A stretch of DNA of 64,000 bases, from assembly GCA_947503275.1 (NCBI GenBank), contig CANNCZ010000002.1, forward strand, positions 124,001 through 188,000, in the 5' to 3' direction. This stretch comes from an uncultured Erythrobacter sp. (lineage in GTDB: Bacteria > Pseudomonadota > Alphaproteobacteria > Sphingomonadales > Sphingomonadaceae). The position numbers and the translations under genes were made by a program. Below are positions 28,848 through 39,784 of this stretch, piece by piece (the first letter of the stretch is position 1; every line of letters begins with the position of its first letter). The notes beneath the pieces were generated by a model that was not told the DNA's origin, searched no databases, and saw only the letters and a program-made list of their open reading frames with translations.

Positions 28848-31687
28848 GCGTGCGCTCCCACCGGCTGCGCTCCGGTGCGCACAATGCCGGCAATATCATA
28901 TCTGCGAACCGGGCTACGCGTGACCTTACCCAGCAACGGAGAGCCCGCCTTGACCGTGTACGTGCCTTGCCCCGCGCCAGCCACAACTGAACCGCCGGAA
29001 ACATTTGTGCCAGCATAGCCGTCAAACAGGTCAGTAAGCGGTTCGGTGGGATCAGCGCTGCTCTGCCCAAGCACACTGTTCACACCGGCGAATTGTGGAT
29101 GCTCACTCGTTGGCGCGCTTGCAGAGAATGAACTATAAATCGCCTCCCATCCCACACCATGAACCGCCGAGAAATTGCCATCATCGCCAGCTGCATCTTG
29201 GCGAAAGATTGCACCTTTTATGTTGAGTTGAGGACAATATAGCCCAACCACACTCATCAAATCATGGCTCTGCTCATCGTTCGCGCTATTGTCCTGGTTA
29301 TCGTAACCGATATTCACTCTGCCGGCTGCGCGCGCTCCGGTGATCGTAACATGGTGAAAGATTAGACTGCGCGTGGATCCGCTGTCACCGCATATTGCCA
29401 GGCCGGGTTGGCTTTCTAGCGTCCCTATGCACTCACCAATAAAGTTGGCCAACACCATTCGCTCGCAAATTATCGAGCTGGCATAGTTGATACTCAGAAC
29501 CGCGCCGTCGACTGCGAGACACGCCGACGAAGAAATGAGAAAGCCGTCTGCCGAAACCGCAAAACCCAGCATGCCGGGGTTGACTAGACGGCACCCCGCA
29601 AGGGAGAAGCCATCAAATTGCGCGCCTTGCATATCGGCGCAATCAAAGCCCTTAAAGCCAATCTGCCCTGCATTTGCAGTACCGCCGAAAATTGCGGTGT
29701 TGCCCGCCATATTCTCAACGACCATACCCATGACCCAGGAGAAGACGGTGGTTGTCGCATGAAGGCGTGATATCTGCGCGTTGTTGTCATTGATGACATT
29801 GTGATATTGGATCAACACATCAACCGTCACACCGCCAGAAGCAGAAGTGCTGCCAATCGAACCCGCGCCGGCGCGAAACATCTTGACATCGCGGAATATA
29901 ATTGGGCTGCGTGTCAATGGCGCAGCCAATGATTTCGCGGTGCGATCGGCAAGCACACCAAAGTTCGGCTTAAAGCCCGGCGACCCATGGCTAAGCACAA
30001 CGGCATCGCGCGACGCCGTGGCAGGATCGCGGCGATAGACAAAAGCTGCGCTGATTTGCGGCTTGCCAAACACGGCACTGGTCGCGGTCAGCGTGTGCGT
30101 TCCGGCACCGAACCAAAGTTCGCAACCATCAGCAATTCCACCGGTTACCGCTGTGTGCGCAGCGTCATAAATGGCAAGCTCAGCGCCGACATTGGTAGCA
30201 AAAGGATTGGCGCGAGCCACAACGGGATCTGTTGACCAAACGCCGGTTGCATCATCCCCGGTGACCGACACAGCGCCAATCGGCGGATTGGCCGCCCGCA
30301 CGGTGTTTTTGGTGAAATACAGTCGCTCAAAATCACGCAGTGTATCCGCATCTTCGCTTGATCGGATCGATACATCATCGCCAGCCCAAGGCAAAAGCCG
30401 CCCCTCGAGGTAGTAATGGCCATCGGGCAGTGCGCTGATATCCCAATCGTCTTCGAACGCTTCCACTTTGTAGGGAGTTTCGCATGTGGTCGACTGAATA
30501 GGCGTGCCAACAATGTGCCAATCGGTCGGCGTACCTCCACCAACAGGGTGCGCTCGCCACTGCGCGCAGGCGATAGCTTGCTGTTGCTGCGCGTTTCTAT
30601 GGAATGCCTCGATCGAAACGCGGATTTGGTCGCCTACAAGCTGGTCGCGCAACATGCCCCACCGGGCATTTGGTTTTGGACTTACTGCGGTCGAATTGTT
30701 CGTCGCCCCATCAATCGTGTGCGTGCGATACGCAAAATCGTTGAACGCCATTTCATTCGGCGTCAGCGTCAAATGATCGGGAAACTCTTCACGAATGCGC
30801 GTCGCCAATAAGAAGCTTGCCGTGCGGGACACTTCGGCCGCAGTGCGGTCAAAGCCAAGCTCTTGGAACTGCGCAATATTGCTGGGCAGGTTGGTTGGAT
30901 CATCGACGGTTGCCGCCCAGGCATTCGCCGCCAAAACATTGAACGGCGGTGGCTGTGGCAATGGCGGGCCAAGCACAATGCTTGCTGTGGGATCATCTTC
31001 ATCCGCAGAAGTTCCGTTCAGATACCGCCGCAAAGTGTTGTTTATGATGGTGTAAAATGCTTCGCCAAATGCGGTGCCGGCAATGCCGTTCGCAAAGCTG
31101 TCAAACTCGGTCGCACCTTGAACCGAAAACAACAGATCGCGCAGTGCCTCAATTTCAGTTTGTGCGGCCGACACTTGCGTTTCTGCCTCTGCAATCCGAG
31201 ACTGTGAATAGGGAACCGCATTGAATTTTTCGCCGTCCCATTCAATCAATGTGCCGACTTCCAAGTCATCGAGCGAGCCAAATTCTGGCGCTGATTGACC
31301 ACGCGGAACTTTCAACGCCCGATCGAGCGTTGCCGCCTGCTCTTGGGTTTGCAGTGTCCCTTTATCCAAACCGCCTTCGATAGTTTCCGCTTTGAACGCG
31401 CCATTCGAAATCAGGTCAATTTCTTGCGAGAGCGCCGTTTCTCGCCACACAACAAGCGTTGTTTCACCTGCCGCAGCTGTGTTCAAAGTGATCGACCCAT
31501 TGCCATTCAACGTGCCGTCCGACGCTGTGAAATCCGTTCCGTTGACCAGGATCGTTTCGCTACCATCGGCCGCGCGGACCAATGCCCGCAAATCGCTCGG
31601 CGCATCATAGCGAAAAGGGATCGGAAAATCGGTGGAACTGCCATCGCCTTGATAGCTTATTTCGGGTGTTTGTGCTGCGGCTGTCAT
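28844..31687 (-). CDS. Tail fibre/spike with T7 fibre-like N-terminal domain
   Basis: N-terminus ISYQGDGSSTDFPIPFRYDAPSDLRALVRAADGSETIL...; long beta-helix-like body. Confidence 0.82.
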   Translation of the reverse strand: MTAAAQTPEISYQGDGSSTDFPIPFRYDAPSDLRALVRAADGSETILVNGTDFTASDGTLNGNGSITLNTAAAGETTLVVWRETALSQEIDLISNGAFKAETIEGGLDKGTLQTQEQAATLDRALKVPRGQSAPEFGSLDDLEVGTLIEWDGEKFNAVPYSQSRIAEAETQVSAAQTEIEALRDLLFSVQGATEFDSFANGIAGTAFGEAFYTIINNTLRRYLNGTSADEDDPTASIVLGPPLPQPPPFNVLAANAWAATVDDPTNLPSNIAQFQELGFDRTAAEVSRTASFLLATRIREEFPDHLTLTPNEMAFNDFAYRTHTIDGATNNSTAVSPKPNARWGMLRDQLVGDQIRVSIEAFHRNAQQQQAIACAQWRAHPVGGGTPTDWHIVGTPIQSTTCETPYKVEAFEDDWDISALPDGHYYLEGRLLPWAGDDVSIRSSEDADTLRDFERLYFTKNTVRAANPPIGAVSVTGDDATGVWSTDPVVARANPFATNVGAELAIYDAAHTAVTGGIADGCELWFGAGTHTLTATSAVFGKPQISAAFVYRRDPATASRDAVVLSHGSPGFKPNFGVLADRTAKSLAAPLTRSPIIFRDVKMFRAGAGSIGSTSASGGVTVDVLIQYHNVINDNNAQISRLHATTTVFSWVMGMVVENMAGNTAIFGGTANAGQIGFKGFDCADMQGAQFDGFSLAGCRLVNPGMLGFAVSADGFLISSSACLAVDGAVLSINYASSIICERMVLANFIGECIGTLESQPGLAICGDSGSTRSLIFHHVTITGARAAGRVNIGYDNQDNSANDEQSHDLMSVVGLYCPQLNIKGAIFRQDAAGDDGNFSAVHGVGWEAIYSSFSASAPTSEHPQFAGVNSVLGQSSADPTEPLTDLFDGYAGTNVSGGSVVAGAGQGTYTVKAGSPLLGKVTRSPVRRYDIAGIVRTGAQPVGAHA

Positions 31688-34149
31688 CGATCAGCTGGTC
31701 CTTGTTCTAGGGCATTCTCAAAATCGGGTGCGCGTTCAGGCAATCGGTCGCCTGGCGCCCAAAAATATCCGGTGCCTTGCTCGGCTGCGTATCGATCAAG
31801 CCGACGCCGGGCGTTGCGAAGATCGGGGTTTATTGCCTCTTCGATTTGATCCGCGACAAGGCGGTCAAACGCGGCGCGCGCAAACCAAAGATTGTTGCCC
31901 GGCACGAAACCTTTGGCAGTGCGAACCGCCTTCGTGCGTGGATCCTTGGCTTGCGTTAGATCGATGAGACGCTGCGCATCACCGACGCTCGGGCCGGCAA
32001 TCGTTTCGGCAATTCCTCCACCCGCGCGGCTCTCCGCTGCAAACAGGAAGTCCCCGAATATTCCGAAGCCGCCACCTTGCAGCATCGCAGCCGTCCAAAA
32101 TTTAGCATCGCCCATTGGGCGTGGGTCTTTCATCTGAGCCAGCGATTTTAATTGAACCGACACCGCGCCCATAAGCGTCGTTGCGATCATAAGACCGCCT
32201 GCATATTTCGCCGCAGTGCCCGCGTTCATCGCGAGTATTTCGCCGCTCTGCCTAAGCATCACTGAGATACCAAAGCTCTTGAATTGAAACGCAGACCGGC
32301 CCGCTTCACCAACCCATGTCCCACGCTTAAACGCAGTGTTGTAAACAGCGCGCGTGTTCAGATCCGCGACCGGCACCGCGATATCAGTTTCGGAATGGAT
32401 CATTTCTAGAAACCGATCGCCAATTTCGCGGTCAGCGTCATCGAGATTGTGCGGGCTTATCCAATCCACACCGCCGTCTTGATCCATTGGCGCGGCGCGC
32501 AGCCTGTTCCATCCGGCTTCATCGATGCCATAGCGCTCCAATGCGCCCCGTAACGGCATTTCAAGCTTGTTCCAGGCCGTCCCCGCTGCTTCGGTATAGG
32601 TCGCAAGGCTTTCCATGCCATACACCCACCGCAGAGCTTGTGTGTGCCGCGCTAAAAGCGATACGCGCAACACCCCGGATGCAAGCCGCTGGGCAAATTC
32701 ACCGCTCAGCTCTTCCAGCAAATACCGATTTGTGCCGGCTGTTCGGTTCGCATATTCGTCTGCAATCAAGCCGCGGCGAATGGCCAGTTGTTGGCCAGCA
32801 ACAGAACCGGGCTTCATCAACTTTAGATAATCGCCAAGTACTCGCGCTTGAGGCAGGCCGTTGAAGGATCTGCGCGAGTGTTGAAAACCAAAGTCGCTGA
32901 TCCCCGAAAGGAACGCACTGCCCAATTTTGTCGAAACCTGAAACGCGCGCAGCGATGATCCAACAAGCGCCAGCGTTTCGTTTTCAGCTTCAAGCGTCGC
33001 GCCGCTATATTCGTTCCACAGGCGGTCAATCCGGTTGCCAGCTGCTTTAGCGCGCTCGATCGCCTTTGTTCCTGGCGATGCGTCTAGCGATGCCTCCTTG
33101 CGGATCGTATCTTTCACCCAGCCCAGTGTCGCTTTTGGATTAGGGCCCAGGATCTCGAGGGCGGCGATATCGCGCGCCATCGCCTCAATATGACCCATCA
33201 TCGCATCATAGGCTGTGCCGGCACCAAAATCGCTTTGGTACTCCATCCAGTCATCGGCGTTGCGGAAAACGAGGAACCGCGCATCGCCGCGTGCATTCGC
33301 TAATGATGGCTTGCCCGGTGCACCTGGCGTCAGCGTGTTGTCGCCATTGGTGCGGATTGTGTCAAAGACGCTTCGCAGCGCGTTCTCAAGCCCCTCTTCG
33401 GTGAATGGCAATCCGGTGCGCGTGTCGACCATCCGGGTTCGATCGAGCTTTGGCAGGATGGCATCGCGCCATGCATCATAGCCGGCTGCGCGCACCTTCT
33501 TCCAATTGTGCGATTGTGGCATGCCCCAATCGGAACGAAAGCCGATATCGCCGCCAGCCTTATTGAAACGCTGGCGCAATTGCTCGGCCGCACGCCGCCA
33601 CGCATCCGCCAACTCTTCGGCGGCCTTGTTACCGGTGCCACCTTCGAACAGCTCTCGCACGATATCGTTCAACTGCGCTTTGCCGCGCACTTGGCCAAGC
33701 AGGTTTGCTGAATGATCGGTTAGGATCTTATCGATTTGGCGGTGCGCATCGCCGACGATACGCTTGCGCCGCGCTTCCACATTGGAAAATCCAGCGCGCG
33801 GATCATGGTCAATCAATGCTGACGCCGCCTGGGGATCGATCGGGCCGCCGCCGTCGCCTTTCTTTCCCTTAAAGCGTGTATCGCTGGTTTGCTGCCCGTA
33901 CTGTTTCAGGTCCGCCATGATCGCAGTGCGACGCTTGATAGTCAGGCCGGCAAGGAACTCTTTGCGCTCAATGTTGCGCGTCAATGCGGCCAGCACATCT
34001 TCACTTGCCAGCGCTTCGGCCGTCTCTCGGCTTCCTGTTTTGGCATGGGCGGCGAGCCGCTCATCAAAAATGGCGCGCGCCTCCGCTGCCTGTTCGGCAG
34101 AGATTTTGCCCTCTTCCTCGAGGCCAGGGAGACACGCGCCTAGGCTCAT
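31684..34149 (-). CDS. Putative internal virion/ejection protein
   Basis: Large helical protein in late operon between tail tube genes and tail fibre. Confidence 0.65.
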   Translation of the reverse strand: MSLGACLPGLEEEGKISAEQAAEARAIFDERLAAHAKTGSRETAEALASEDVLAALTRNIERKEFLAGLTIKRRTAIMADLKQYGQQTSDTRFKGKKGDGGGPIDPQAASALIDHDPRAGFSNVEARRKRIVGDAHRQIDKILTDHSANLLGQVRGKAQLNDIVRELFEGGTGNKAAEELADAWRRAAEQLRQRFNKAGGDIGFRSDWGMPQSHNWKKVRAAGYDAWRDAILPKLDRTRMVDTRTGLPFTEEGLENALRSVFDTIRTNGDNTLTPGAPGKPSLANARGDARFLVFRNADDWMEYQSDFGAGTAYDAMMGHIEAMARDIAALEILGPNPKATLGWVKDTIRKEASLDASPGTKAIERAKAAGNRIDRLWNEYSGATLEAENETLALVGSSLRAFQVSTKLGSAFLSGISDFGFQHSRRSFNGLPQARVLGDYLKLMKPGSVAGQQLAIRRGLIADEYANRTAGTNRYLLEELSGEFAQRLASGVLRVSLLARHTQALRWVYGMESLATYTEAAGTAWNKLEMPLRGALERYGIDEAGWNRLRAAPMDQDGGVDWISPHNLDDADREIGDRFLEMIHSETDIAVPVADLNTRAVYNTAFKRGTWVGEAGRSAFQFKSFGISVMLRQSGEILAMNAGTAAKYAGGLMIATTLMGAVSVQLKSLAQMKDPRPMGDAKFWTAAMLQGGGFGIFGDFLFAAESRAGGGIAETIAGPSVGDAQRLIDLTQAKDPRTKAVRTAKGFVPGNNLWFARAAFDRLVADQIEEAINPDLRNARRRLDRYAAEQGTGYFWAPGDRLPERAPDFENALEQGPADR

Positions 34150-34400
34150 GCAAAACCGTGGAGAGTTGCGGCCGTGCCTGTGTCGCGAACATGCGTGACG
34201 ATCCCGTAAACCGTTTCACCGGCCAACATCGTCAACGTCACATCGGCATCACTGTCGATCATTCGCAAAACAACCGCGCCGGCCGTATTGGCCCGAATGG
34301 CCTTTGGCGTCTTCGGCAAAGGGTTGGTGTTATTCGGAACAATTGCAAAGCAATCATAAGCCGGCCCCTGTGGCCCACCTCGAAAAGTTGGGGTTGTCAT
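34146..34400 (-). CDS. Small phage structural protein
   Basis: 84 aa, ATGA overlaps on both sides. Confidence 0.55.
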   Translation of the reverse strand: MTTPTFRGGPQGPAYDCFAIVPNNTNPLPKTPKAIRANTAGAVVLRMIDSDADVTLTMLAGETVYGIVTHVRDTGTAATLHGFA

Positions 34401-37393
34401 GTCATGCAGCTCCTCATCGCTTCAATTCCCGCTTTTTGCGTCTCGATTTCGTCACGGATATCCGCCACTGATCGCTCGCCCTTGCCATCGCCAAGATCGA
34501 ACAAATCGCCGGTTGTGTTTTGGGTATCGAATAGGCCGCCATCGGCACCTGGTGCGCGTTGCGGCGCGTCGGCTTTCTTGCGGCCTTCGGTTTTGAGCTC
34601 GAGCTCTACGCGGCTTTGCTCGCGCGTCGGCGCGGCAAAGTCGGCTTGCTCGTTGATATCGTGCCAAACGCTGTCGGTGGTCGCACGGATGCCATCGCCG
34701 TTTGCTTCCGCAAATCGGGGGTCAGGTTCTGGCGGTAAATTGGAGTGATCAAACCGCGATCGTGCGGCCTCGATCGCGTCTAGGTCTGTTGCCCTCGGAT
34801 CATCCGATCCGCGCCCCGCATCCGGCTCGCCGTCCGCGCGGCTTTCTTGCGCAGCTCTTCGCTCGCTTTTGGATCTTTCGCCAATGCCTGCATCTGCGCC
34901 AGGGCGGGCCACTCGCTCTTCGAAAAGTCTGTCGAGCTCATTTTGCCAGAAGGGATCCCACGGGTCATAATACGCATTCTCCTGCGCCAATTCCTCTTTG
35001 ATTGCAAGCGCCAGCGTGTCCTCGTAATCTTCCCGCACGGCCATGGCGATTGCGTGTTCTGGCAAAAACGCTTCGCCGCTTTGATACAGCTCGGCGGCGC
35101 GATCTAGGAATTCTGCATCGAGGTCGGCGGCATCATTGCCAAAATCGATCCAGGCTTGCTCAAAGTCTGCGCGCAAATTTGCTGTCGCGGCGTCATCGCC
35201 CGCCTCACCACGAACAAACCCGCCGTAAATTTCTTCGGTGGATCCTCGCAGATTGTAATCGCCCAAGCGGTCCCAATCATCTTCACGGTAGCGCGGCACG
35301 CCGGCTAACTCTTCATCGATCGCCTCGAGCAACAAGCCTGGCGTATTGAGTAAATCATCATAGCCTTGCTCTTGCGCACCGCGTAGCTCTGGAAAATACC
35401 CAGCTTCGCGCGCCGCATTGAATGCCACATCAAGGCCAAAGTCACCTTCACCGGACAGGCCATTGCCGGCGTCTCCGCGTTCGGTCGCGCGAATGACATT
35501 TTGACCCAACCGCTTGTCGGCGGTTCGGATCCCGCGCGCTTGGAGCTCGCCGCCAAAATCATTCAAGCCGCCGCGCTCTGCCAAGAATTCAATAAGCGTG
35601 CGCGGGCGCTTTGTGTTTGCGGCATTGTTTGGATTTGCGCGCCGGCGCATGAAGTTGCCGGTTTGACTATTTCGGGCGAGCTCTCCGCGATCGACGAGCT
35701 GGTCAAGCGCAGCGCGCACTGCGACCGGATTGCTACCCAGCTCTTCGGATAGCGTTTCGAGCTGGTTTAGCGATCGTCGCGAACCGGCGATGATATCACG
35801 CAAAGGATCCATCAACGGCCCGACTTCACCGCCGCCATCTTCGATGAGTTGCTGGGTTGGCCGCACCGCGTCCAAATCTGGATCGCGCACCGCAATATCG
35901 GGCGTGTCGATAATGGGCGCAGGGCTTGTCTCTCCCGCATCCCCCACTTTGCCGCGAATGATTGCAAGCGCTTCGCCCACAGTTTTGCCGCCGCCAAGAT
36001 ATGTCGGGTTTTGGCGAACGGCCTGCCGTGAGAAAAACTGCGCCACTAGCAGATTTGGATCTGCCTCTAGCAATTCGACCGCTTTTTGTGGGCCCGCAAA
36101 ATGCGCAATATAGAGGTTGCCGGCATCGCGCTGAAAGCCCGCGCGGGACAGAACCGCACCGTTTTCATCAAGCAGGCGATCCATAAGTCGCTCTTGCACG
36201 TCAACGTCAAATCGATTGTTCGACCAGGCGCGATCGGCGGCCGCGCTGCCGACGCCATAAACCCTGCGATAAAGCGACTTGAATGTGCTTTCGATAAATT
36301 GATAACGGCCCGATGCAGACGAACCAAGCCGGTTGGTCACAGTGTCATCGCCGTTACTTTCCGGCCCACGGATCGCCGCTTTGATCGCATCACGGCCTTG
36401 CACCGGTTCAACCGGCCCGCGCGGTGCGGGCGAACCGGTTGCCTCCACCAACTCTGACGTGGTGGGAATTCTGTTTTGATTAAGCGCGCGCAAAGCCGCT
36501 TCCATGCGCGCAAAATGCGTGTCGGTGCCCTCGATCGTGCGAACAAACGGGCTGCTCTCTTCGATATCGGCCGTGCGCGTCATCACATGCAACGCCGCTT
36601 CCTGTTCGGGCGTGCGCAGCTGCTCTGGAACCAACTGCCGAAACGCGTCTGCGAATTCGCGATTGGAAGCATTCGGGTCTAGCCGGCTGACCTGTTCGCC
36701 GATTGCGCGCGCGGCCGGCGCTGCACCCTCAACAGTCCCGCGCAAAAGACCGGAGCCGATGCCAGCAAACGTCACATTGAGCGCGCCCTCTTCAAGCGTC
36801 AAATCACGCCGGCCCAAAGCTTCACGCTGGGCTTGCACACCAGGTTGCAAAGCCAGCTCAACACCCGCACCGATCGCGGCTTCGGTCAAAACTTTTTGCC
36901 CGATTGTGCGACCAAACCCACCAAGCGGCAGACTGTAAAGGTTGATTGGATCAGTCATCGCGCCGCCAAGGCCGCCGATCAATTGCGGTGCAAGGCTGCC
37001 TCGCTCCGATCGACCTTCGGCCGCTTCGACTTGCTCGCGGTATGTCTGCAAGGCGCTGGCTTCGAACTCTTCGCGTGAGCTGGGCAATTCTGTGAAGTTG
37101 CCCTTTGCCTGCTCTTCGCGAATTGCCGCCCAAATACCGTTATAGTTGAAGGTGCCGCCACGATTGCCGATTACCAGCTGGCGGATATCATATCCGCGCT
37201 CTTGCAAAGGCTCAATCAACGGATCGTATGCGTCATCGAGCACTTCTGCATTATTGGCGGTTGTGTCAGCTTGCCCGATTAGAAACCCGTCCGCGATTTG
37301 CTGTGACCATGGCGGCGCGTCGCGTGTGTCGCCTTGCTCGGCTTCACGGCCGCGCACCGTTTGCGGGTTGTATGTCAGAGGCGGGCCGCTCAT
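34397..37393 (-). CDS. Internal virion protein with transglycosylase-like domain
   Basis: IRGPESNGDDTVTNRLGSSASGRYQFIESTFKSLYRRVYG segment resembles phage lytic transglycosylase domains. Confidence 0.7.
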   Translation of the reverse strand: MSGPPLTYNPQTVRGREAEQGDTRDAPPWSQQIADGFLIGQADTTANNAEVLDDAYDPLIEPLQERGYDIRQLVIGNRGGTFNYNGIWAAIREEQAKGNFTELPSSREEFEASALQTYREQVEAAEGRSERGSLAPQLIGGLGGAMTDPINLYSLPLGGFGRTIGQKVLTEAAIGAGVELALQPGVQAQREALGRRDLTLEEGALNVTFAGIGSGLLRGTVEGAAPAARAIGEQVSRLDPNASNREFADAFRQLVPEQLRTPEQEAALHVMTRTADIEESSPFVRTIEGTDTHFARMEAALRALNQNRIPTTSELVEATGSPAPRGPVEPVQGRDAIKAAIRGPESNGDDTVTNRLGSSASGRYQFIESTFKSLYRRVYGVGSAAADRAWSNNRFDVDVQERLMDRLLDENGAVLSRAGFQRDAGNLYIAHFAGPQKAVELLEADPNLLVAQFFSRQAVRQNPTYLGGGKTVGEALAIIRGKVGDAGETSPAPIIDTPDIAVRDPDLDAVRPTQQLIEDGGGEVGPLMDPLRDIIAGSRRSLNQLETLSEELGSNPVAVRAALDQLVDRGELARNSQTGNFMRRRANPNNAANTKRPRTLIEFLAERGGLNDFGGELQARGIRTADKRLGQNVIRATERGDAGNGLSGEGDFGLDVAFNAAREAGYFPELRGAQEQGYDDLLNTPGLLLEAIDEELAGVPRYREDDWDRLGDYNLRGSTEEIYGGFVRGEAGDDAATANLRADFEQAWIDFGNDAADLDAEFLDRAAELYQSGEAFLPEHAIAMAVREDYEDTLALAIKEELAQENAYYDPWDPFWQNELDRLFEERVARPGADAGIGERSKSERRAAQESRADGEPDAGRGSDDPRATDLDAIEAARSRFDHSNLPPEPDPRFAEANGDGIRATTDSVWHDINEQADFAAPTREQSRVELELKTEGRKKADAPQRAPGADGGLFDTQNTTGDLFDLGDGKGERSVADIRDEIETQKAGIEAMRSCMT

Positions 37394-39348
37394 CGCGCGC
37401 GCACCGTGATCGTATAAATCGAGCCGCTTTGGCGGCGAACGGGATTGCCACTGCCAGTGTGGAATTCATAAAGGTCAGGACCGACGCGCACCGGATAGGC
37501 ACGCGACAGCCTGGCGGGCGATCCATCGGGGTTTACAGGTGGATTGTCGCTCTCGCGTGCTATTCGCACTGCCTCATTCGCAAATCCGCGCAGACTGACG
37601 CCTTCGGGCAATAGAAAGCTGCGCTCTCCCCAAACCGCAATCCCGCCTCGCTGGTCCGCTCCGCGCCCTTCGGCCCCCAAAACATAGTTGATCGCCTCGG
37701 CATATCGCTCTTCGTTCCATTGACCATCGCTGCGCTCGATCGCGCCGGCCATCATTTGCTGCGCCGTGACAGCAATGGCTTCGCGCTGGTCGTAAGGAAC
37801 TGCGCGCAGCGCTTCATCAAGCCCAGTCCGACCGGCCATCATCACTTCGCGCGGATTTCGCGCCGGATCTGCTAAGCGGTCCTCAAGAAACTTGGAATTG
37901 TCTTGCAGGATCTCGCGCCCGCGCATCGCCGTCGTCCGCTGGCTTCGGTTCAATGTCGCGATGATCGGCAAGGTTCGATCCTGTGGATCCATTTGCGCCG
38001 CCGCTGCCATTGCCTGTGAAGGCTGAAAATTGCTTAGCAAATCCAGCACTTCCTCGCGCCCATTCGCCCCACTGTCGAAAATCCGACTAAGTGCCTGGGC
38101 CTCGGTTCGGCTCAGTGGCGAAACCGGCATTCCCTCTGCGGTGCGCGCCGCTGCCCATTGCCCTCTGGCAAGCAAGGATGCTGGATCGCCAAAATCAATC
38201 GGCGGGGGTGCGCCAGATCCTCCACGCTCGATGGCTTGACCAACTGGATCGCGTTCTTCTTCGGCCGCCCATCCGCTAGAATTGCGCCGCAAAAAGTCGA
38301 GCTCGCGCGTTTCCAATTCAGAGCGGCTTTCTTTGCCGGCCAAAACCGTCAGTCGTTGTTCGCGCTGCACGGCCGTTGCATTAGCGGGGCCCCAAATTTT
38401 GACGAACCCGGTATCCGCTTGCAGATCGCGCAATTCCTCCACGCGGCTTGCATCGCCGATCGCCTGCGCCGCTGCGATAAACGGTTCGAATTCGGCGGGA
38501 TCATCATAGAACCCGTTGCCCTGGCGCTGTTGGAAATAGCTGATTTGTTCACGCAGCTGCGCCTGTTGTTCCGCAGCTTCGCGGCGTTGCTGCGCCTGAA
38601 TGCGCCGAATTTCAACATCGGTGCCATTGCGCAAAACTTCCGTTTGATCGCCTTTCAGAACACCATCAAACGCACCGCTATCGATCAATGCCTGGGCCGC
38701 GACAGGATCCCGGTCTGTCATCCCGCGAATATAGGCAACCGCAAGCCGTTGTTCGGTTTCCTCGATCAACCCTTCCCTGATTTCATCCGATACCGACAGG
38801 CCACCAATGCCGTCCATCGCCATCGCCAATTCGTCACGATATTCTGTCGGCGTTTGTAACCGGCGCACTCGCCCTTCGGCGATACCCAAGCTGTCCTGAT
38901 AGCCATCGATGGCAATTTCCGCTTGGCGTCCTTCCTCCCATAACGCTTCGCGCGTGCGGTATCTGCTGCCCCATTCGCCCAATGTGCCGCGCGCGCGCTG
39001 TTTCAATTGCTCGCTACTCAGCCGGCCGATCAATTCATCTTCGCGCACCGCCCAGCTTTCACCCAACCCACGCGCATGGCCCGGATCATCGCTTTGGCGG
39101 CTATCATCGGCAAGCAGTGTGAATTCTTCGCGCGACTTGGCGAACCCTTGCTGAAACTGGCTCCACTCGGCGTTTTCGCGCAGCCCACGCTCTAAGCGTT
39201 CCGTTTCCAGATTTTCTTGATTAAGGACGTTGCCGGCCTGCTCTAAAGCAGCGCCGACGCCGGCACCGAAACTTGCCGCCGAAACGCTGGGTGCAGCTGC
39301 TCCCGCTTGTGGCGCTACTCGCCTGGTATAACCGCGCTCATCAACCAC
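37390..39348 (-). CDS. Putative internal virion/ejection protein
   Basis: 652-aa helical protein, late operon synteny. Confidence 0.6.
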   Translation of the reverse strand: MVDERGYTRRVAPQAGAAAPSVSAASFGAGVGAALEQAGNVLNQENLETERLERGLRENAEWSQFQQGFAKSREEFTLLADDSRQSDDPGHARGLGESWAVREDELIGRLSSEQLKQRARGTLGEWGSRYRTREALWEEGRQAEIAIDGYQDSLGIAEGRVRRLQTPTEYRDELAMAMDGIGGLSVSDEIREGLIEETEQRLAVAYIRGMTDRDPVAAQALIDSGAFDGVLKGDQTEVLRNGTDVEIRRIQAQQRREAAEQQAQLREQISYFQQRQGNGFYDDPAEFEPFIAAAQAIGDASRVEELRDLQADTGFVKIWGPANATAVQREQRLTVLAGKESRSELETRELDFLRRNSSGWAAEEERDPVGQAIERGGSGAPPPIDFGDPASLLARGQWAAARTAEGMPVSPLSRTEAQALSRIFDSGANGREEVLDLLSNFQPSQAMAAAAQMDPQDRTLPIIATLNRSQRTTAMRGREILQDNSKFLEDRLADPARNPREVMMAGRTGLDEALRAVPYDQREAIAVTAQQMMAGAIERSDGQWNEERYAEAINYVLGAEGRGADQRGGIAVWGERSFLLPEGVSLRGFANEAVRIARESDNPPVNPDGSPARLSRAYPVRVGPDLYEFHTGSGNPVRRQSGSIYTITVRAR

Positions 39349-39784
39349 CGGCTAGGCGCTCCTGCGCCCAATCGCTGCGCATTTTCAGATAGCTTGATCC
39401 CGCGCCAAGGACGCCAGAAAGCAACCCGAATTCACCTTCGCGCTCGGCGTCATCAGCGCCCGTTTCGAGCGCTCGCGCGCGCAAGCGACCAGTGCGCCGC
39501 AACTCCATCACATCGAGCGCGCCCTCAACCTGACTTTCACGCAACGCATCGAGCGCGGATCCTGTGCCACCTTCTAAGCCGTTCGAAACTTGTGCCGCGA
39601 GCTGCTCCCCGATTTGCCGGCGCACATCGTCTTTGGTCGCGCGGATCTCCGCTTCTGTCGCGCGGCGCTCTTCGCTGGCTTGTTGCCTGGCCCGCGCGGC
39701 ATTGGCATTGCCGGCCGACAGACCAGCAACGCCTTGAAATAGTGGCCCTGCGATGGCTAAAAATGGTGCCGCTTGCATCAGCAT
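39341..39784 (-). CDS. Internal virion protein (small core protein)
   Basis: Ala-rich helical protein in late operon, typical of T7-like internal core proteins. Confidence 0.6.
   Translation of the reverse strand: MLMQAAPFLAIAGPLFQGVAGLSAGNANAARARQQASEERRATEAEIRATKDDVRRQIGEQLAAQVSNGLEGGTGSALDALRESQVEGALDVMELRRTGRLRARALETGADDAEREGEFGLLSGVLGAGSSYLKMRSDWAQERLAGG

Noticed and set aside
28844-31687. Diversity-generating retroelement acting on the tail fibre, as in BPP-1
   Set aside because: No reverse transcriptase ORF or TR/VR repeat recognised in the window.
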